Part shown: piece after piece, positions 25,925 to 38,310 of the stretch
How positions within the stretch are numbered: position 1 is the first letter of the stretch
Layout: each line of letters begins with the position of its first letter
From: Alphaproteobacteria bacterium
Lineage (GTDB): Bacteria; Pseudomonadota; Alphaproteobacteria; CAAHEQ01; UBA3637
NCBI GenBank assembly: GCA_028696805.1
Contig: JAQVGI010000011.1
Location: forward strand, 1 to 38,310
Length of the DNA stretch: 38,310 nucleotides
Direction: 5' to 3'
Program-made: the position numbers and the translations under genes
The notes under the pieces: model-generated
The model's database searches: none
Seen by the model: only the letters and a program-made list of their open reading frames with translations
What the model was told of the DNA's origin: nothing

Positions 25925-27184
25925 ATGACAAAAATGCAACGAAAATGGATCCGGATATCCGGCCGCATCGCCGCGGTAGCCGCGATTTTAATCGGCGCGC
26001 AGGCCGCGCAGGCCGGCGGGTATCAGCTGAACGATTATTCCGCGACGGGACTGGGCCGGTCGTTCGCCGGCGCCGGCGTCGTCGGCGACGATTACTCGGC
26101 GATCGCCTTCAACCCCGCGGGGATGAGCCTGGCGAAAAGAAGCGGCTTCCAGGCCGGCGTCACGCCCGTCAACCTGCGCTCCCGCGTCGCGGACCTGTCG
26201 TCGGCCCGGACGGGGGAATTGAGCGTGACGGTGCCCGTGCCGCATGCGTTCGCGCAATACAAGGTCAACGACAAGGTAGATGTCGGGCTCGGCGTCTATG
26301 CGCCGTATGGCCTGGCGACCCGGTATAAATCCAACTGGATCGGCCGTGATGCGGCGATCTTGTCCAAGCTGGACATCATCGACATCGCGCCGGCGGTTTC
26401 ATACCGCATTACCGACCGCTGGTCCGTCGGCGCCAGCGTCATCGCGCGCTACATCTACGGGCACATGACGAACGAAATCAAGCCGGAGACGGGCTCCATT
26501 CCGGGCAGCAAGAGCGATTTCGAGCTCGACGGATGGACGATCGCCGGATCGCTAGGCGTGTTATACCAGCCGACGGACGACACGCGCGTCGGGTTTTCGT
26601 GGCGCTCGGGCAGCAAGCAGCAGGTCAAGGGCGACCACAAGATGGAGGGATTGCCGGGGCTTTACGCCGCGTATAACGGCACTTACACGGGCCGGTCTTC
26701 GCCGGATTTGCCGCAGACGTTCACGCTGGCCGGGTATCAGAAAATCCAAAAGTTCGGCCTGTCGGGCACATTGCGCTGGACGGGGTGGAGCGAATCGTTC
26801 CCGCGGTTCGTGATGGAATCCGAAAACCCGATGTTCGCCGGCAAAAACGGCGTCGCAAAAAGCTCCGTCTACAACTGGCGCAACACATGGACGATCGCGG
26901 CCGGGTTGGACTACTACCACACGGACAGCTGGACGTTCCGCGCCGGCACCGCGTGGGATCAAAGCCCAGCCAAGCGGGACGCGGAGCGGACGCTGCGGAT
27001 TCCGGATACGGATCGTTTCTGGCTGTCGGCCGGATTTTCGTATATCCGCGACAGCTGGCAGCTGGACGCCGGATACGCCTACATGATCGGGCGGACGGCC
27101 GTCGTCCGGGAAGGCGGCGAGGCGTTCAAATACACGGGCATGCGCGGCAACTTGCTGGGGATTCAGGCCCAGTTCAAGTTCTGA
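25925..27184 (+). CDS. FadL/OmpP1 family outer-membrane transport protein
   Basis: Members of this family are 14-strand outer-membrane barrels that admit hydrophobic compounds such as long-chain fatty acids or aromatics. The 419-residue precursor has a signal peptide (about 1-30, cut after AQA) followed by the family N-terminal hatch sequence GLGRSFAGAGVVGDDYSAI and FNPAGM. It then shows alternating beta strands (VDVGLGVYAPYGL, WSVGASVIARYIYG, TRVGFSWRS) and ends in the terminal Phe required for barrel assembly (IQAQFKF). The length is typical. AAAGGA precedes the ATG. The ligand cannot be inferred. It sits between tRNA-Tyr and tRNA-Gly, an insertion into an otherwise conserved translation cluster. 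Confidence 0.9.
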   Translation: MTKMQRKWIRISGRIAAVAAILIGAQAAQAGGYQLNDYSATGLGRSFAGAGVVGDDYSAIAFNPAGMSLAKRSGFQAGVTPVNLRSRVADLSSARTGELSVTVPVPHAFAQYKVNDKVDVGLGVYAPYGLATRYKSNWIGRDAAILSKLDIIDIAPAVSYRITDRWSVGASVIARYIYGHMTNEIKPETGSIPGSKSDFELDGWTIAGSLGVLYQPTDDTRVGFSWRSGSKQQVKGDHKMEGLPGLYAAYNGTYTGRSSPDLPQTFTLAGYQKIQKFGLSGTLRWTGWSESFPRFVMESENPMFAGKNGVAKSSVYNWRNTWTIAAGLDYYHTDSWTFRAGTAWDQSPAKRDAERTLRIPDTDRFWLSAGFSYIRDSWQLDAGYAYMIGRTAVVREGGEAFKYTGMRGNLLGIQAQFKF

Positions 27185-27202
27185 CGATTCGTTAAAAAAG
27201 TG

Positions 27203-27231
27203 TTGACAACCGGCGCGGAGTCATGTATACT
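27203..27231 (+). promoter_or_regulatory. tRNA-Gly (and probably tuf) promoter
   Basis: TTGACA (27203-27208) and TATACT (27226-27231) are separated by 17 bases. A near-match CtrA half-site pair, TTAA at 27192-27195 then 7 bases then TTGA, runs into the -35. Confidence 0.85.
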
Positions 27232-27272
27232 GGCCAAACCCTTCTGCGCCGGATAAGCGCGGCGGGGCGTCT

Positions 27273-27346
27273 GCGGGTGTAGCACAATGGCAGTGCAGCA
27301 GCCTTCCAAGCTGAATACGAGGGTTCGATTCCCTTCACCCGCTCCA
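27273..27346 (+). tRNA. tRNA-Gly (TCC)
   Basis: The 74-base gene has a 7-bp acceptor stem GCGGGTG/CACCCGC, a T discriminator and encoded CCA (27344-27346). The T arm contains GGTTCGATT. Anticodon TCC is at 27305-27307 within the loop CTTCCAA. Confidence 0.96.
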
Positions 27347-27497
27347 GTTGCCCCGAAAACGCCCGGATACCGGCGGTTTCGACGGCGACGCCCAACCGGA
27401 TGCAAATACGGGAGGACAATGTCCTGTCCGCATGCGCGTCCAACGAACCGAGGCGCAAGCCTCATTCTTCATCTGATCAGTTAAAGGAAAAACATAA
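27347..27497 (+). promoter_or_regulatory. tRNA-Gly to tuf spacer / tuf leader
   Basis: This 151-base stretch has no ORF of note. It contains a GNRA-capped hairpin GAGGC-GCAA-GCCTC near 27451-27464 and an AGGACA/TGTCCT inverted pair near 27413-27424. I see no separate strong promoter, so tuf is probably transcribed from the tRNA-Gly promoter and separated by processing. Confidence 0.4.
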
Positions 27498-28688
<1,191 letters not shown>

Positions 28689-28712
28689 CCGCGGCGTCCG
28701 AAAAGGCACCCG

Positions 28713-28747
28713 AAAGCACCCCGATTCCGGTCGGGGTGCTTTTTTTG
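28713..28747 (+). terminator. Rho-independent terminator after tuf
   Basis: A 12-bp stem (28713-28724 with 28731-28742, loop TTCCGG), GC-rich in the centre, runs into a T tract. Confidence 0.92.
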
Positions 28748-28756
28748 CGGAAAAAC

Positions 28757-28771
28757 TTAATAATCCCTTAA
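28757..28771 (+). promoter_or_regulatory. CtrA binding box upstream of the tRNA-Trp/secE-rpoC operon promoter
   Basis: TTAA (28757-28760), a 7-base spacer TAATCCC and TTAA (28768-28771) match the CtrA consensus exactly. The box ends 8 bases before the -35 of the tRNA-Trp promoter, a plausible activator position. Binding is inference, but the site is as good as the one at ctrA. Confidence 0.55.
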
Positions 28772-28779
28772 AAAGATTC

Positions 28780-28808
28780 TTGACTTTCCATAAAAAAGCG
28801 GATATAAT
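28780..28808 (+). promoter_or_regulatory. tRNA-Trp / secE-nusG operon promoter
   Basis: TTGACT (28780-28785) and a perfect TATAAT (28803-28808) are separated by 17 bases. This is the only strong promoter I see before rpoC, so it may drive the whole series. Confidence 0.85.
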
Positions 28809-28876
28809 TGCGCGTCCTTACTTTTACGCCGGCGCCGATCCGTCCAGCCGCGCCTGCGCGAAAGCGAAGGATAACA

Positions 28877-28952
28877 AGGGGTATAGCTCAATTGGTAGAG
28901 CATCGGTCTCCAAAACCGAAGGTTGTGGGTTCGATTCCTACTGCCCCTGCCA
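28877..28952 (+). tRNA. tRNA-Trp (CCA)
   Basis: The 76-base gene has acceptor stem AGGGGTA/TGCCCCT, a G discriminator and encoded CCA at 28950-28952. Anticodon CCA is at 28910-28912 in the loop CTCCAAA. The position before secE is conserved in many bacteria. Confidence 0.97.
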
Positions 28953-28982
28953 AAAAATGGTCATTTATAGACCGCCTATTGG

Positions 28983-29031
28983 TTTTATTTTCGCCTTGTG
29001 TACCTCCAGCGTACACGGCGGCTCAATAAAA
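28983..29031 (+). repeat. Palindromic RNA element A, between tRNA-Trp and secE
   Basis: The stem has three parts: TTTTATT/AATAAAA (28983-28989 with 29025-29031), CGCC/GGCG (28992-28995 with 29017-29020) and GTGTAC/GTACAC (28998-29003 with 29011-29016), with a 7-base loop. Its outer and middle sequences recur in element B before rpoB. A likely role is RNase III processing or transcript stabilisation; this is inference. Confidence 0.7.
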
Positions 29032-29093
29032 CGCAATATCCGGTTCTCTAAATGTCCATTTGATCAGAACGGGTGTAGAACAAGGAGTTTTCA

Positions 29094-29282
29094 ATGGCCG
29101 TCAATCCGGCGCAATTCGTCCGCCAAGTCAAGCAGGAAATTGCCAAAATCACCTGGCCCGGCAAGCAGGAGATCGTCCAGGGCACCCTGACGGTGGTTGT
29201 GATGTGCGCGATTCTGGCGGGGTTTTTGTTCGTGGTCGATACAATTTTCGCGGTGGTGATCCGCCGGATCATCGGAGGATAA
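29094..29282 (+). CDS. secE: Preprotein translocase subunit SecE
   Basis: SecE clamps SecY in the SecYEG channel of the inner membrane. The 62-residue short form, typical outside enterobacteria, has the conserved cytoplasmic amphipathic segment FVRQVKQEIAKITWPGKQE and one membrane helix (VVVMCAILAGFLFVVDTIF). CAAGGAG precedes the ATG. nusG starts 1 base after the stop, as in most bacteria. Confidence 0.96.
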   Translation: MAVNPAQFVRQVKQEIAKITWPGKQEIVQGTLTVVVMCAILAGFLFVVDTIFAVVIRRIIGG

Positions 29283-29283
29283 G

Positions 29284-29811
29284 ATGGCTTTGAAGTGGTA
29301 TGTGGTGCACGTGTATTCGGGCTTTGAGCACAAAGTCGCCGATTTTATCCGCGAGCAGGCCGACAAAAAGGGCCTGTCCGATAAAATCGCCGAGATTCTG
29401 GTGCCCGGCGAAAAGGTGACGAACGTCCGCAACGGAACGAAATACGAGGTGGAGCGCAAGTTCTTCCCGGGTTATGTGCTCGTCAGGATGGAGATGGACG
29501 ACGAGACATGGTATGTCGTCAACGAAACGCCGAAGGTGACCGGTTTCCTGGGCGGGAAAAAGCCCGTGCCGATGACCGAGGCCGAGGCGGCCCGCATCAT
29601 CGTCCAGAACACCGAGGGCGTTTCCGCGGTCAAATCCGGCGTCGTCTATTCGGTCGGCGAGCAGGTGCGCGTGACGGACGGCCCGTTCGCGTCTTTCGTC
29701 GGCTCCGTCGAGGAAGTGGATGAGGACAAGGAGCGGCTGAAAGTCCTGGTGTCCATCTTCGGGCGCGCGACGCCCGTTGATTTGAATTACGCGCAGGTGA
29801 AGAAGGTCTAG
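29284..29811 (+). CDS. nusG: Transcription termination/antitermination factor NusG
   Basis: NusG binds the RNA polymerase clamp, supports processivity and links transcription to Rho or the ribosome. The 175 residues have the NGN domain (WYVVHVYSGFEHKVADFI ... FFPGYVLVRM) and the C-terminal KOW domain (GEQVRVTDGPFASFVGSVEE ... IFGRATPVDLNYAQVKKV). The length is standard. The TAG stop is immediately followed by the ATG of an unknown gene. Confidence 0.97.
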   Translation: MALKWYVVHVYSGFEHKVADFIREQADKKGLSDKIAEILVPGEKVTNVRNGTKYEVERKFFPGYVLVRMEMDDETWYVVNETPKVTGFLGGKKPVPMTEAEAARIIVQNTEGVSAVKSGVVYSVGEQVRVTDGPFASFVGSVEEVDEDKERLKVLVSIFGRATPVDLNYAQVKKV

Positions 29812-30204
29812 ATGAATCAGGGCATCAACGAGCGCGGACAGGTCGTGTGGGCGGGCGATTTCAAGGATCCCGACGCTTACGAGCATTCGGAATTCGGCCA
29901 GCATCGCGAGTATGCGCTGCTTGTCGTCGCGGGACCAACGGAGAGGTGCTGCGTCGCCGCGTCCGTCAACTTTACGAAAGAGCAGGCGCTTTTGAGCCTG
30001 TCTTTGGGAGAAAGGGTGAGGGTATCCGAACTGCCGGTCAGGGAGCCGACCGGCCGGGACTTGTCCGGCATCCATGTCCATGCCGCCAGCCCGAACAAGC
30101 ACTTGTATATAGCGTGCATCGTGGAAAAGATAGCCCGCTGGCATCGTGGCTCGCCGTTCGAGCAGATGCTTTTGAAATTGGACGACGGGCGCGTGCGGGC
30201 CTGA
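29812..30204 (+). CDS. Unknown 130-residue protein inserted between nusG and rplK
   Basis: I recognise no family. The ATG abuts the nusG TAG (TAGATG) and is preceded by AAGAAGG, so it is well placed for translation by ribosomes finishing nusG. The product is soluble and acidic to neutral, starting MNQGINERGQVVWAGDF. It contains REYALLVVAGP and CCVAASVNF and ends LKLDDGRVRA. There is no signal peptide or membrane helix. Its Gly/Glu-rich strands (LSLGERVRVSELPV) hint at a small beta domain, but I would not name one. Composition matches the surrounding operon, arguing against recent transfer. nusG-rplK adjacency is normally undisturbed in bacteria, so a role connected to transcription or ribosome synthesis is a reasonable but unproven inference. 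Confidence 0.75.
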   Translation: MNQGINERGQVVWAGDFKDPDAYEHSEFGQHREYALLVVAGPTERCCVAASVNFTKEQALLSLSLGERVRVSELPVREPTGRDLSGIHVHAASPNKHLYIACIVEKIARWHRGSPFEQMLLKLDDGRVRA

Positions 30205-30349
30205 TTGTCCGAATGGTCGGGTAAGGTAAGCAATCCGCCTTATTCGGCCTTGTAGCAGATGGAGCCACCATCGGACTACGAACCGAAACCGGATTGAAGG
30301 ACCGGCCTTTCCGCACTGGGAAGGACGGGCAACAGAAAAAAGGTATAAA
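30205..30349 (+). promoter_or_regulatory. Structured rplK leader
   Basis: No gene is visible in this 145-base stretch. Two hairpins are clear: GTAG..GATGG-AGCCA-CCATC..CTAC (about 30251-30277) and CCTTTCC-GCACT-GGGAAGG (30306-30324). In many bacteria L1 represses the rplK-rplA mRNA by binding this leader. Whether these helices form that site is not established here. No strong promoter was seen. Confidence 0.45.
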
Positions 30350-30778
30350 ATGGCAAAGAAAATCATCGGATATATCCGCCTGCAAATCGAGGCGGGCAAA
30401 GCCAATCCGTCCCCGCCGGTCGGTCCGGCGCTGGGTCAGCGCGGCTTGAACATCATGGAGTTCTGCAAGGCTTTCAACGCGAAAACGCAGAAGGAAGAGC
30501 CCGGATCGCCGATTCCTGTTATTATCACGGCATACGCGGACCGGACGTTTTCGTTCGTCACGAAGCTGCCGCCGGTGTCTTACATGATCAAGAAAGCGGC
30601 CCAGCTGCAATCCGGATCGAAAGCGCCGGGGCGCGACAAGGCCGGCAAGATCACGCAGGCGCAATGCCGCGCGATCGGCGAAACGAAAATGGCGGACATG
30701 AACTGCCACACATTGGAGGCCGCGGCTTCCATGGTGGCGGGGCAGGCGCGCTCAATGGGCATCGAAGTGGTGGAGTAA
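30350..30778 (+). CDS. rplK: 50S ribosomal protein L11
   Basis: L11 forms the GTPase-associated centre with 23S rRNA. The 142 residues show the N-terminal Pro-rich helix [20 protein letters not shown] and the C-terminal rRNA-binding domain with [15 protein letters not shown] and a closing [16 protein letters not shown]. Length is standard. rplA follows 3 bases after its stop. Confidence 0.97.
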   Translation: MAKKIIGYIRLQIEAGKANPSPPVGPALGQRGLNIMEFCKAFNAKTQKEEPGSPIPVIITAYADRTFSFVTKLPPVSYMIKKAAQLQSGSKAPGRDKAGKITQAQCRAIGETKMADMNCHTLEAAASMVAGQARSMGIEVVE

Positions 30779-30781
30779 GAC

Positions 30782-31471
30782 ATGACAGGAAAAAGAATCA
30801 AAAAAGCCTACGAGGGCGTCGATAAAAACAAAGTGTATGCGCTGGACGAGGCAATCGCCCTGATCAAGGCGGGCGCGACGGCCAAATTCGACGAAACGAT
30901 CGACATCGCCGTGCGTCTGGGCGTCGACCCGAAGCAGTCCGACCAGATGGTGCGCGGGGCGGTGTCCCTGCCGGCCGGATCCGGCAAGACGCTGGTCGTC
31001 GCCGTCATCGCGAAGGGTGCGAAAGCCGAGGAAGCTAAAAAAGCGGGCGCCGATTTCGTCGGCGACGAAGACCTGGCCAAGGCAATCGAAGCGGGCAAGT
31101 CCGACTTTCAGCGGCTGATCGCGACGCCGGACATGATGGGCGTCGTCGGGCGGCTGGGCAAGGTGCTGGGGCCGAGGGGCCTGATGCCGAACCCGAAGCT
31201 GGGAACCGTGACGATGGATGTCGCCGGCGCCGTCAAGGCGGCGAAGGCCGGCCAGGTCCAATTCCGCGTCGACGCCGTCGGCGTCGTGCATGCGGGCATC
31301 GGCAAGGCCAGCTTTTCCGCCGATAAAATCGCCGAAAACATCCGGGCGTTCGTCAAGAACCTGAATGCGTTGAAGCCGGCGTCCGCGTCCGGCGTCTATT
31401 TGAAGCAAGTATCCGTCAGCACGACGCAGGGTGTTGGGGTGAAAGTGGCGGTTCCGAGCATTTTGGGATAA
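30782..31471 (+). CDS. rplA: 50S ribosomal protein L1
   Basis: L1 forms the mobile stalk at the ribosomal E site and usually represses its own operon. The 229 residues contain the family blocks [53 protein letters not shown] and the closing TTQGVGVKV. Length is standard. It closes the first ribosomal pair before the L10 leader. Confidence 0.97.
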   Translation: MTGKRIKKAYEGVDKNKVYALDEAIALIKAGATAKFDETIDIAVRLGVDPKQSDQMVRGAVSLPAGSGKTLVVAVIAKGAKAEEAKKAGADFVGDEDLAKAIEAGKSDFQRLIATPDMMGVVGRLGKVLGPRGLMPNPKLGTVTMDVAGAVKAAKAGQVQFRVDAVGVVHAGIGKASFSADKIAENIRAFVKNLNALKPASASGVYLKQVSVSTTQGVGVKVAVPSILG

Positions 31472-31475
31472 CGAG

Positions 31476-31569
31476 TTTCCGGCGCGAGCCGGAAAAGAGG
31501 CCTGTCAGAGACTATGGGTGCCCGGCACGGGTCGGGAGATAAAGGCAAGCATGCCGCCCATACAGACGG
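31476..31569 (+). promoter_or_regulatory. L10 (rplJ) autoregulatory leader
   Basis: A GCGA-capped 8-bp hairpin (31476-31483 with 31488-31495) is followed by the ribosomal L10-leader pattern. CTGTC (31502-31506) pairs with GACGG (31565-31569), then comes an asymmetric kink-turn-like loop AGAGAC against CA, then TATGGG (31513-31518) pairs with CCCATA (31557-31562). In other bacteria L10-L7/L12 binds this element and represses translation. The remaining sequence to 31680 holds no gene. Confidence 0.75.
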
Positions 31570-31680
31570 AAAAATCGGTCTTCCTTTTTGGAAAAACGAT
31601 GTTTCTGCGACGGGTTGCAAGGTGGGCGGACGAGCGATCGGAAGCCCGTGTGGAAACAAAGAAGAGAACGGAGACAAAAC

Positions 31681-32160
31681 GTGAAACGTGAAGAAAAGCA
31701 ACAGGTGATTTCCGACCTGGCCGCCGTCTTCAAATCCGCCGGATTGGTGGTCGTCGCCCTGAACAAGGGCCTGACGGCGTCCGAAACGAAGGATTTGCGA
31801 CGCGCGGTGCGGGCGGATGGCGCAAGCTACCGGGTTGCGAAAAATCGGCTGGCCAAGCTGGCTCTGGCCGGAACGCCGTGCGAATCCCTGGCGGATTTGC
31901 TCGTCGGTCCGACGAACATTGCGTATTCCGCCGATGAAATCGCGGCGGCGCGCGCAGTGGTCAAGCTGGCGAAAGACAACGACAAGCTCGTCGTTGTCGG
32001 CGGCATCATGAAAGGCGCGCGGATCGACGCGGCGAAGGTGGCGATGATCGCCGCCCTGCCGACGCTGGACGGCATCCGCGGCACGCTGATCGGACTGCTG
32101 CAGGCGCCCGCCGGACAACTGGCCCGCGTGACCAAAGCCTATGCCGACAAAGCGGCGTAG
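31681..32160 (+). CDS. rplJ: 50S ribosomal protein L10
   Basis: L10 anchors L7/L12 dimers on the ribosomal stalk. I take the GTG at 31681 as start: it gives the family N-terminus VKREEKQQVISDL, lies 8 bases after GGAG, and leaves the leader untranslated. An upstream ATG in the same frame would run through the L10 leader. The 159 residues include GLTASETKDLRRAVR, YRVAKNRLAKLAL and LPTLDGIRGTLIGLLQAPAG, ending in the helix that binds L7/L12. The stop is TAG. Confidence 0.95.
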   Translation: MKREEKQQVISDLAAVFKSAGLVVVALNKGLTASETKDLRRAVRADGASYRVAKNRLAKLALAGTPCESLADLLVGPTNIAYSADEIAAARAVVKLAKDNDKLVVVGGIMKGARIDAAKVAMIAALPTLDGIRGTLIGLLQAPAGQLARVTKAYADKAA

Positions 32161-32202
32161 GAAAAATCAATAAACCATTTACACAAAAAGAAAGGAAATA
32201 AA

Positions 32203-32565
32203 ATGGCTGATTTGAACAAAATCGTGGAGGAATTGTCCACTTTGTCAGTGTTGGAGGCCGCCGAGCTGGCCAAAATGCTGGAAACGAAATGGGGCGTGTC
32301 CGCAGCCGCTCCGGTGGCGGTTGCCGCCGCCGGCGCAGCGCCTGTCGAGGAAAAGACGGAATTCGATGTCATCCTGGTCGAAGGCGGCGCGAACAAGATC
32401 AATGTGATCAAGGAAGTGCGCACGATCACGGGTCTCGGCCTGAAAGAAGCCAAAGACCTCGTCGAAGGCGCCCCGAAAGAACTGAAAAAGGGCGTCAACA
32501 AGGAAGAAGCCGAGAAGATCAAGAAGGCTTGCGAGGCCGCCGGCGCCAAAGTGGAGATTAAGTAG
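32203..32565 (+). CDS. rplL: 50S ribosomal protein L7/L12
   Basis: L7/L12 recruits translational GTPases. The 120 residues have the N-terminal dimerisation helix ([20 protein letters not shown]), an Ala/Val-rich hinge (about 33-52) and the C-terminal domain [20 protein letters not shown] followed by [15 protein letters not shown]. Length is standard. AAAGGAA precedes the ATG. The stop is TAG. Confidence 0.98.
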   Translation: MADLNKIVEELSTLSVLEAAELAKMLETKWGVSAAAPVAVAAAGAAPVEEKTEFDVILVEGGANKINVIKEVRTITGLGLKEAKDLVEGAPKELKKGVNKEEAEKIKKACEAAGAKVEIK

Positions 32566-32578
32566 TTCTGACGGATGT

Positions 32579-32640
32579 CCAGGGCTTTTATGTTCGCCTC
32601 ATGTGCCGAAACGCACACATCGGCTTCATAAAAACCCTGG
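32579..32640 (+). repeat. Palindromic RNA element B, between rplL and rpoB
   Basis: A long hairpin starts 13 bases after rplL. The outer stem is CCAGGG/CCCTGG (32579-32584 with 32635-32640), one mismatch follows, then TTTTATG/CATAAAA (32586-32592 with 32627-32633), then GCC/GGC and ATGTG/CACAT around a 10-base loop. The inner part is closely similar to element A before secE. In E. coli this junction carries an attenuator and an RNase III site; a like role is inferred. Confidence 0.75.
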
Positions 32641-32683
32641 GTCATTCCGCCATAACGACTTAATTCACAAAGGACTGCGGTTT

Positions 32684-32734
32684 CCCGATTCCGGAAAAAT
32701 CGGGGCGGTTTTATCCGTTTTCCGTCTAAAACGG
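32684..32734 (+). promoter_or_regulatory. Two further hairpins before rpoB (possible attenuator)
   Basis: CCCGATT/AATCGGG (32684-32690 with 32698-32704, 7-base loop) is followed within a few bases by TTTT, and CCGTTTT/AAAACGG (32715-32721 with 32728-32734, 6-base loop) comes next. The first resembles a weak intrinsic terminator, suited to partial read-through into rpoBC. No other feature or promoter was seen in 32566-32769. Confidence 0.5.
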
Positions 32735-32769
32735 ACCGAATTCTTTAATTTTTAGTGGGGCAAAAACGC

Positions 32770-38310
<5,541 letters not shown>

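Noticed and set aside
31588-31680. N-terminal extension of L10 from the upstream ATG at 31588
   Set aside because: It would translate part of the leader downstream of the L10-binding fold and has no family match; GTG 31681 with GGAG gives the standard N-terminus.

Overview
The window is a GC-rich (roughly 60-65% by eye) chromosomal segment of an alphaproteobacterium. The evidence is a CtrA-type response regulator with a perfect TTAA-N7-TTAA box in its promoter, RpoH (sigma-32), an alphaproteobacterial-style RNase E starting MSRKMLIDATHPEE, and the order tRNA-Tyr / tRNA-Gly / tuf / tRNA-Trp / secE / nusG / rplKAJL / rpoBC. A pilin-like gene with an RSMVEMLGVLAI N-terminus and a secreted protein carrying an ILICRGKQC motif resemble proteins I recall from uncultured, host-associated alphaproteobacteria. 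That lineage placement is inference from memory. There is no rRNA, CRISPR array, insertion sequence, integrase or phage gene.

Layout. 1-4408, minus strand: an unknown secreted protein (cut by the left edge), rsmE, an unusual HATPase-receiver-PP2C regulator, and a Pro/Ala-rich membrane-anchored unknown protein. 4466-9679, minus strand: a replication block dnaN-recF-X-gyrB, where X is an AT-rich unknown membrane protein. 9849-18274: the Lon-like protease and RNase E (convergent, sharing a bidirectional terminator), a cell-wall amidase, orphan infC, a degenerate DsbD/ScsB-like membrane protein and rnhA. 18329-23313: ctrA-queA, a membrane unknown, radC, map, a candidate 32-aa membrane peptide and rpoH. 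23400-27184: a lone pilin-like gene, rlmB with tRNA-Tyr, a gene split by an in-frame amber codon, and a FadL-type outer-membrane protein. 27203-38310: the translation/transcription supercluster (tRNA-Gly, tuf, tRNA-Trp, secE, nusG, an unknown 130-aa gene, rplK, rplA, rplJ, rplL, rpoB, rpoC), running off the right edge.

How the parts work together. Most genes are information-processing housekeeping genes. Regulation is legible in the sequence: near-consensus sigma-70 promoters precede rpoH, the three tRNAs and several unknown genes. CtrA boxes lie at ctrA itself and just upstream of the tRNA-Trp/secE/nusG/ribosomal/RNA-polymerase operon. An L10-type leader precedes rplJ. Two sequence-related hairpins sit before secE and rpoB. 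Several genes (map, rnhA, the DsbD-like gene, the HATPase-PP2C gene, and perhaps the 32-aa ORF) have a -10-like hexamer only 6-7 bases before the ATG and little or no Shine-Dalgarno, which suggests leaderless transcripts.

The items most worth a second look are the cysteine-stripped DsbD/ScsB-like protein, the paired hairpins, the CtrA box on the RNA-polymerase operon, the unknown gene between nusG and rplK, the AT-rich gene between recF and gyrB, and the amber-interrupted gene.
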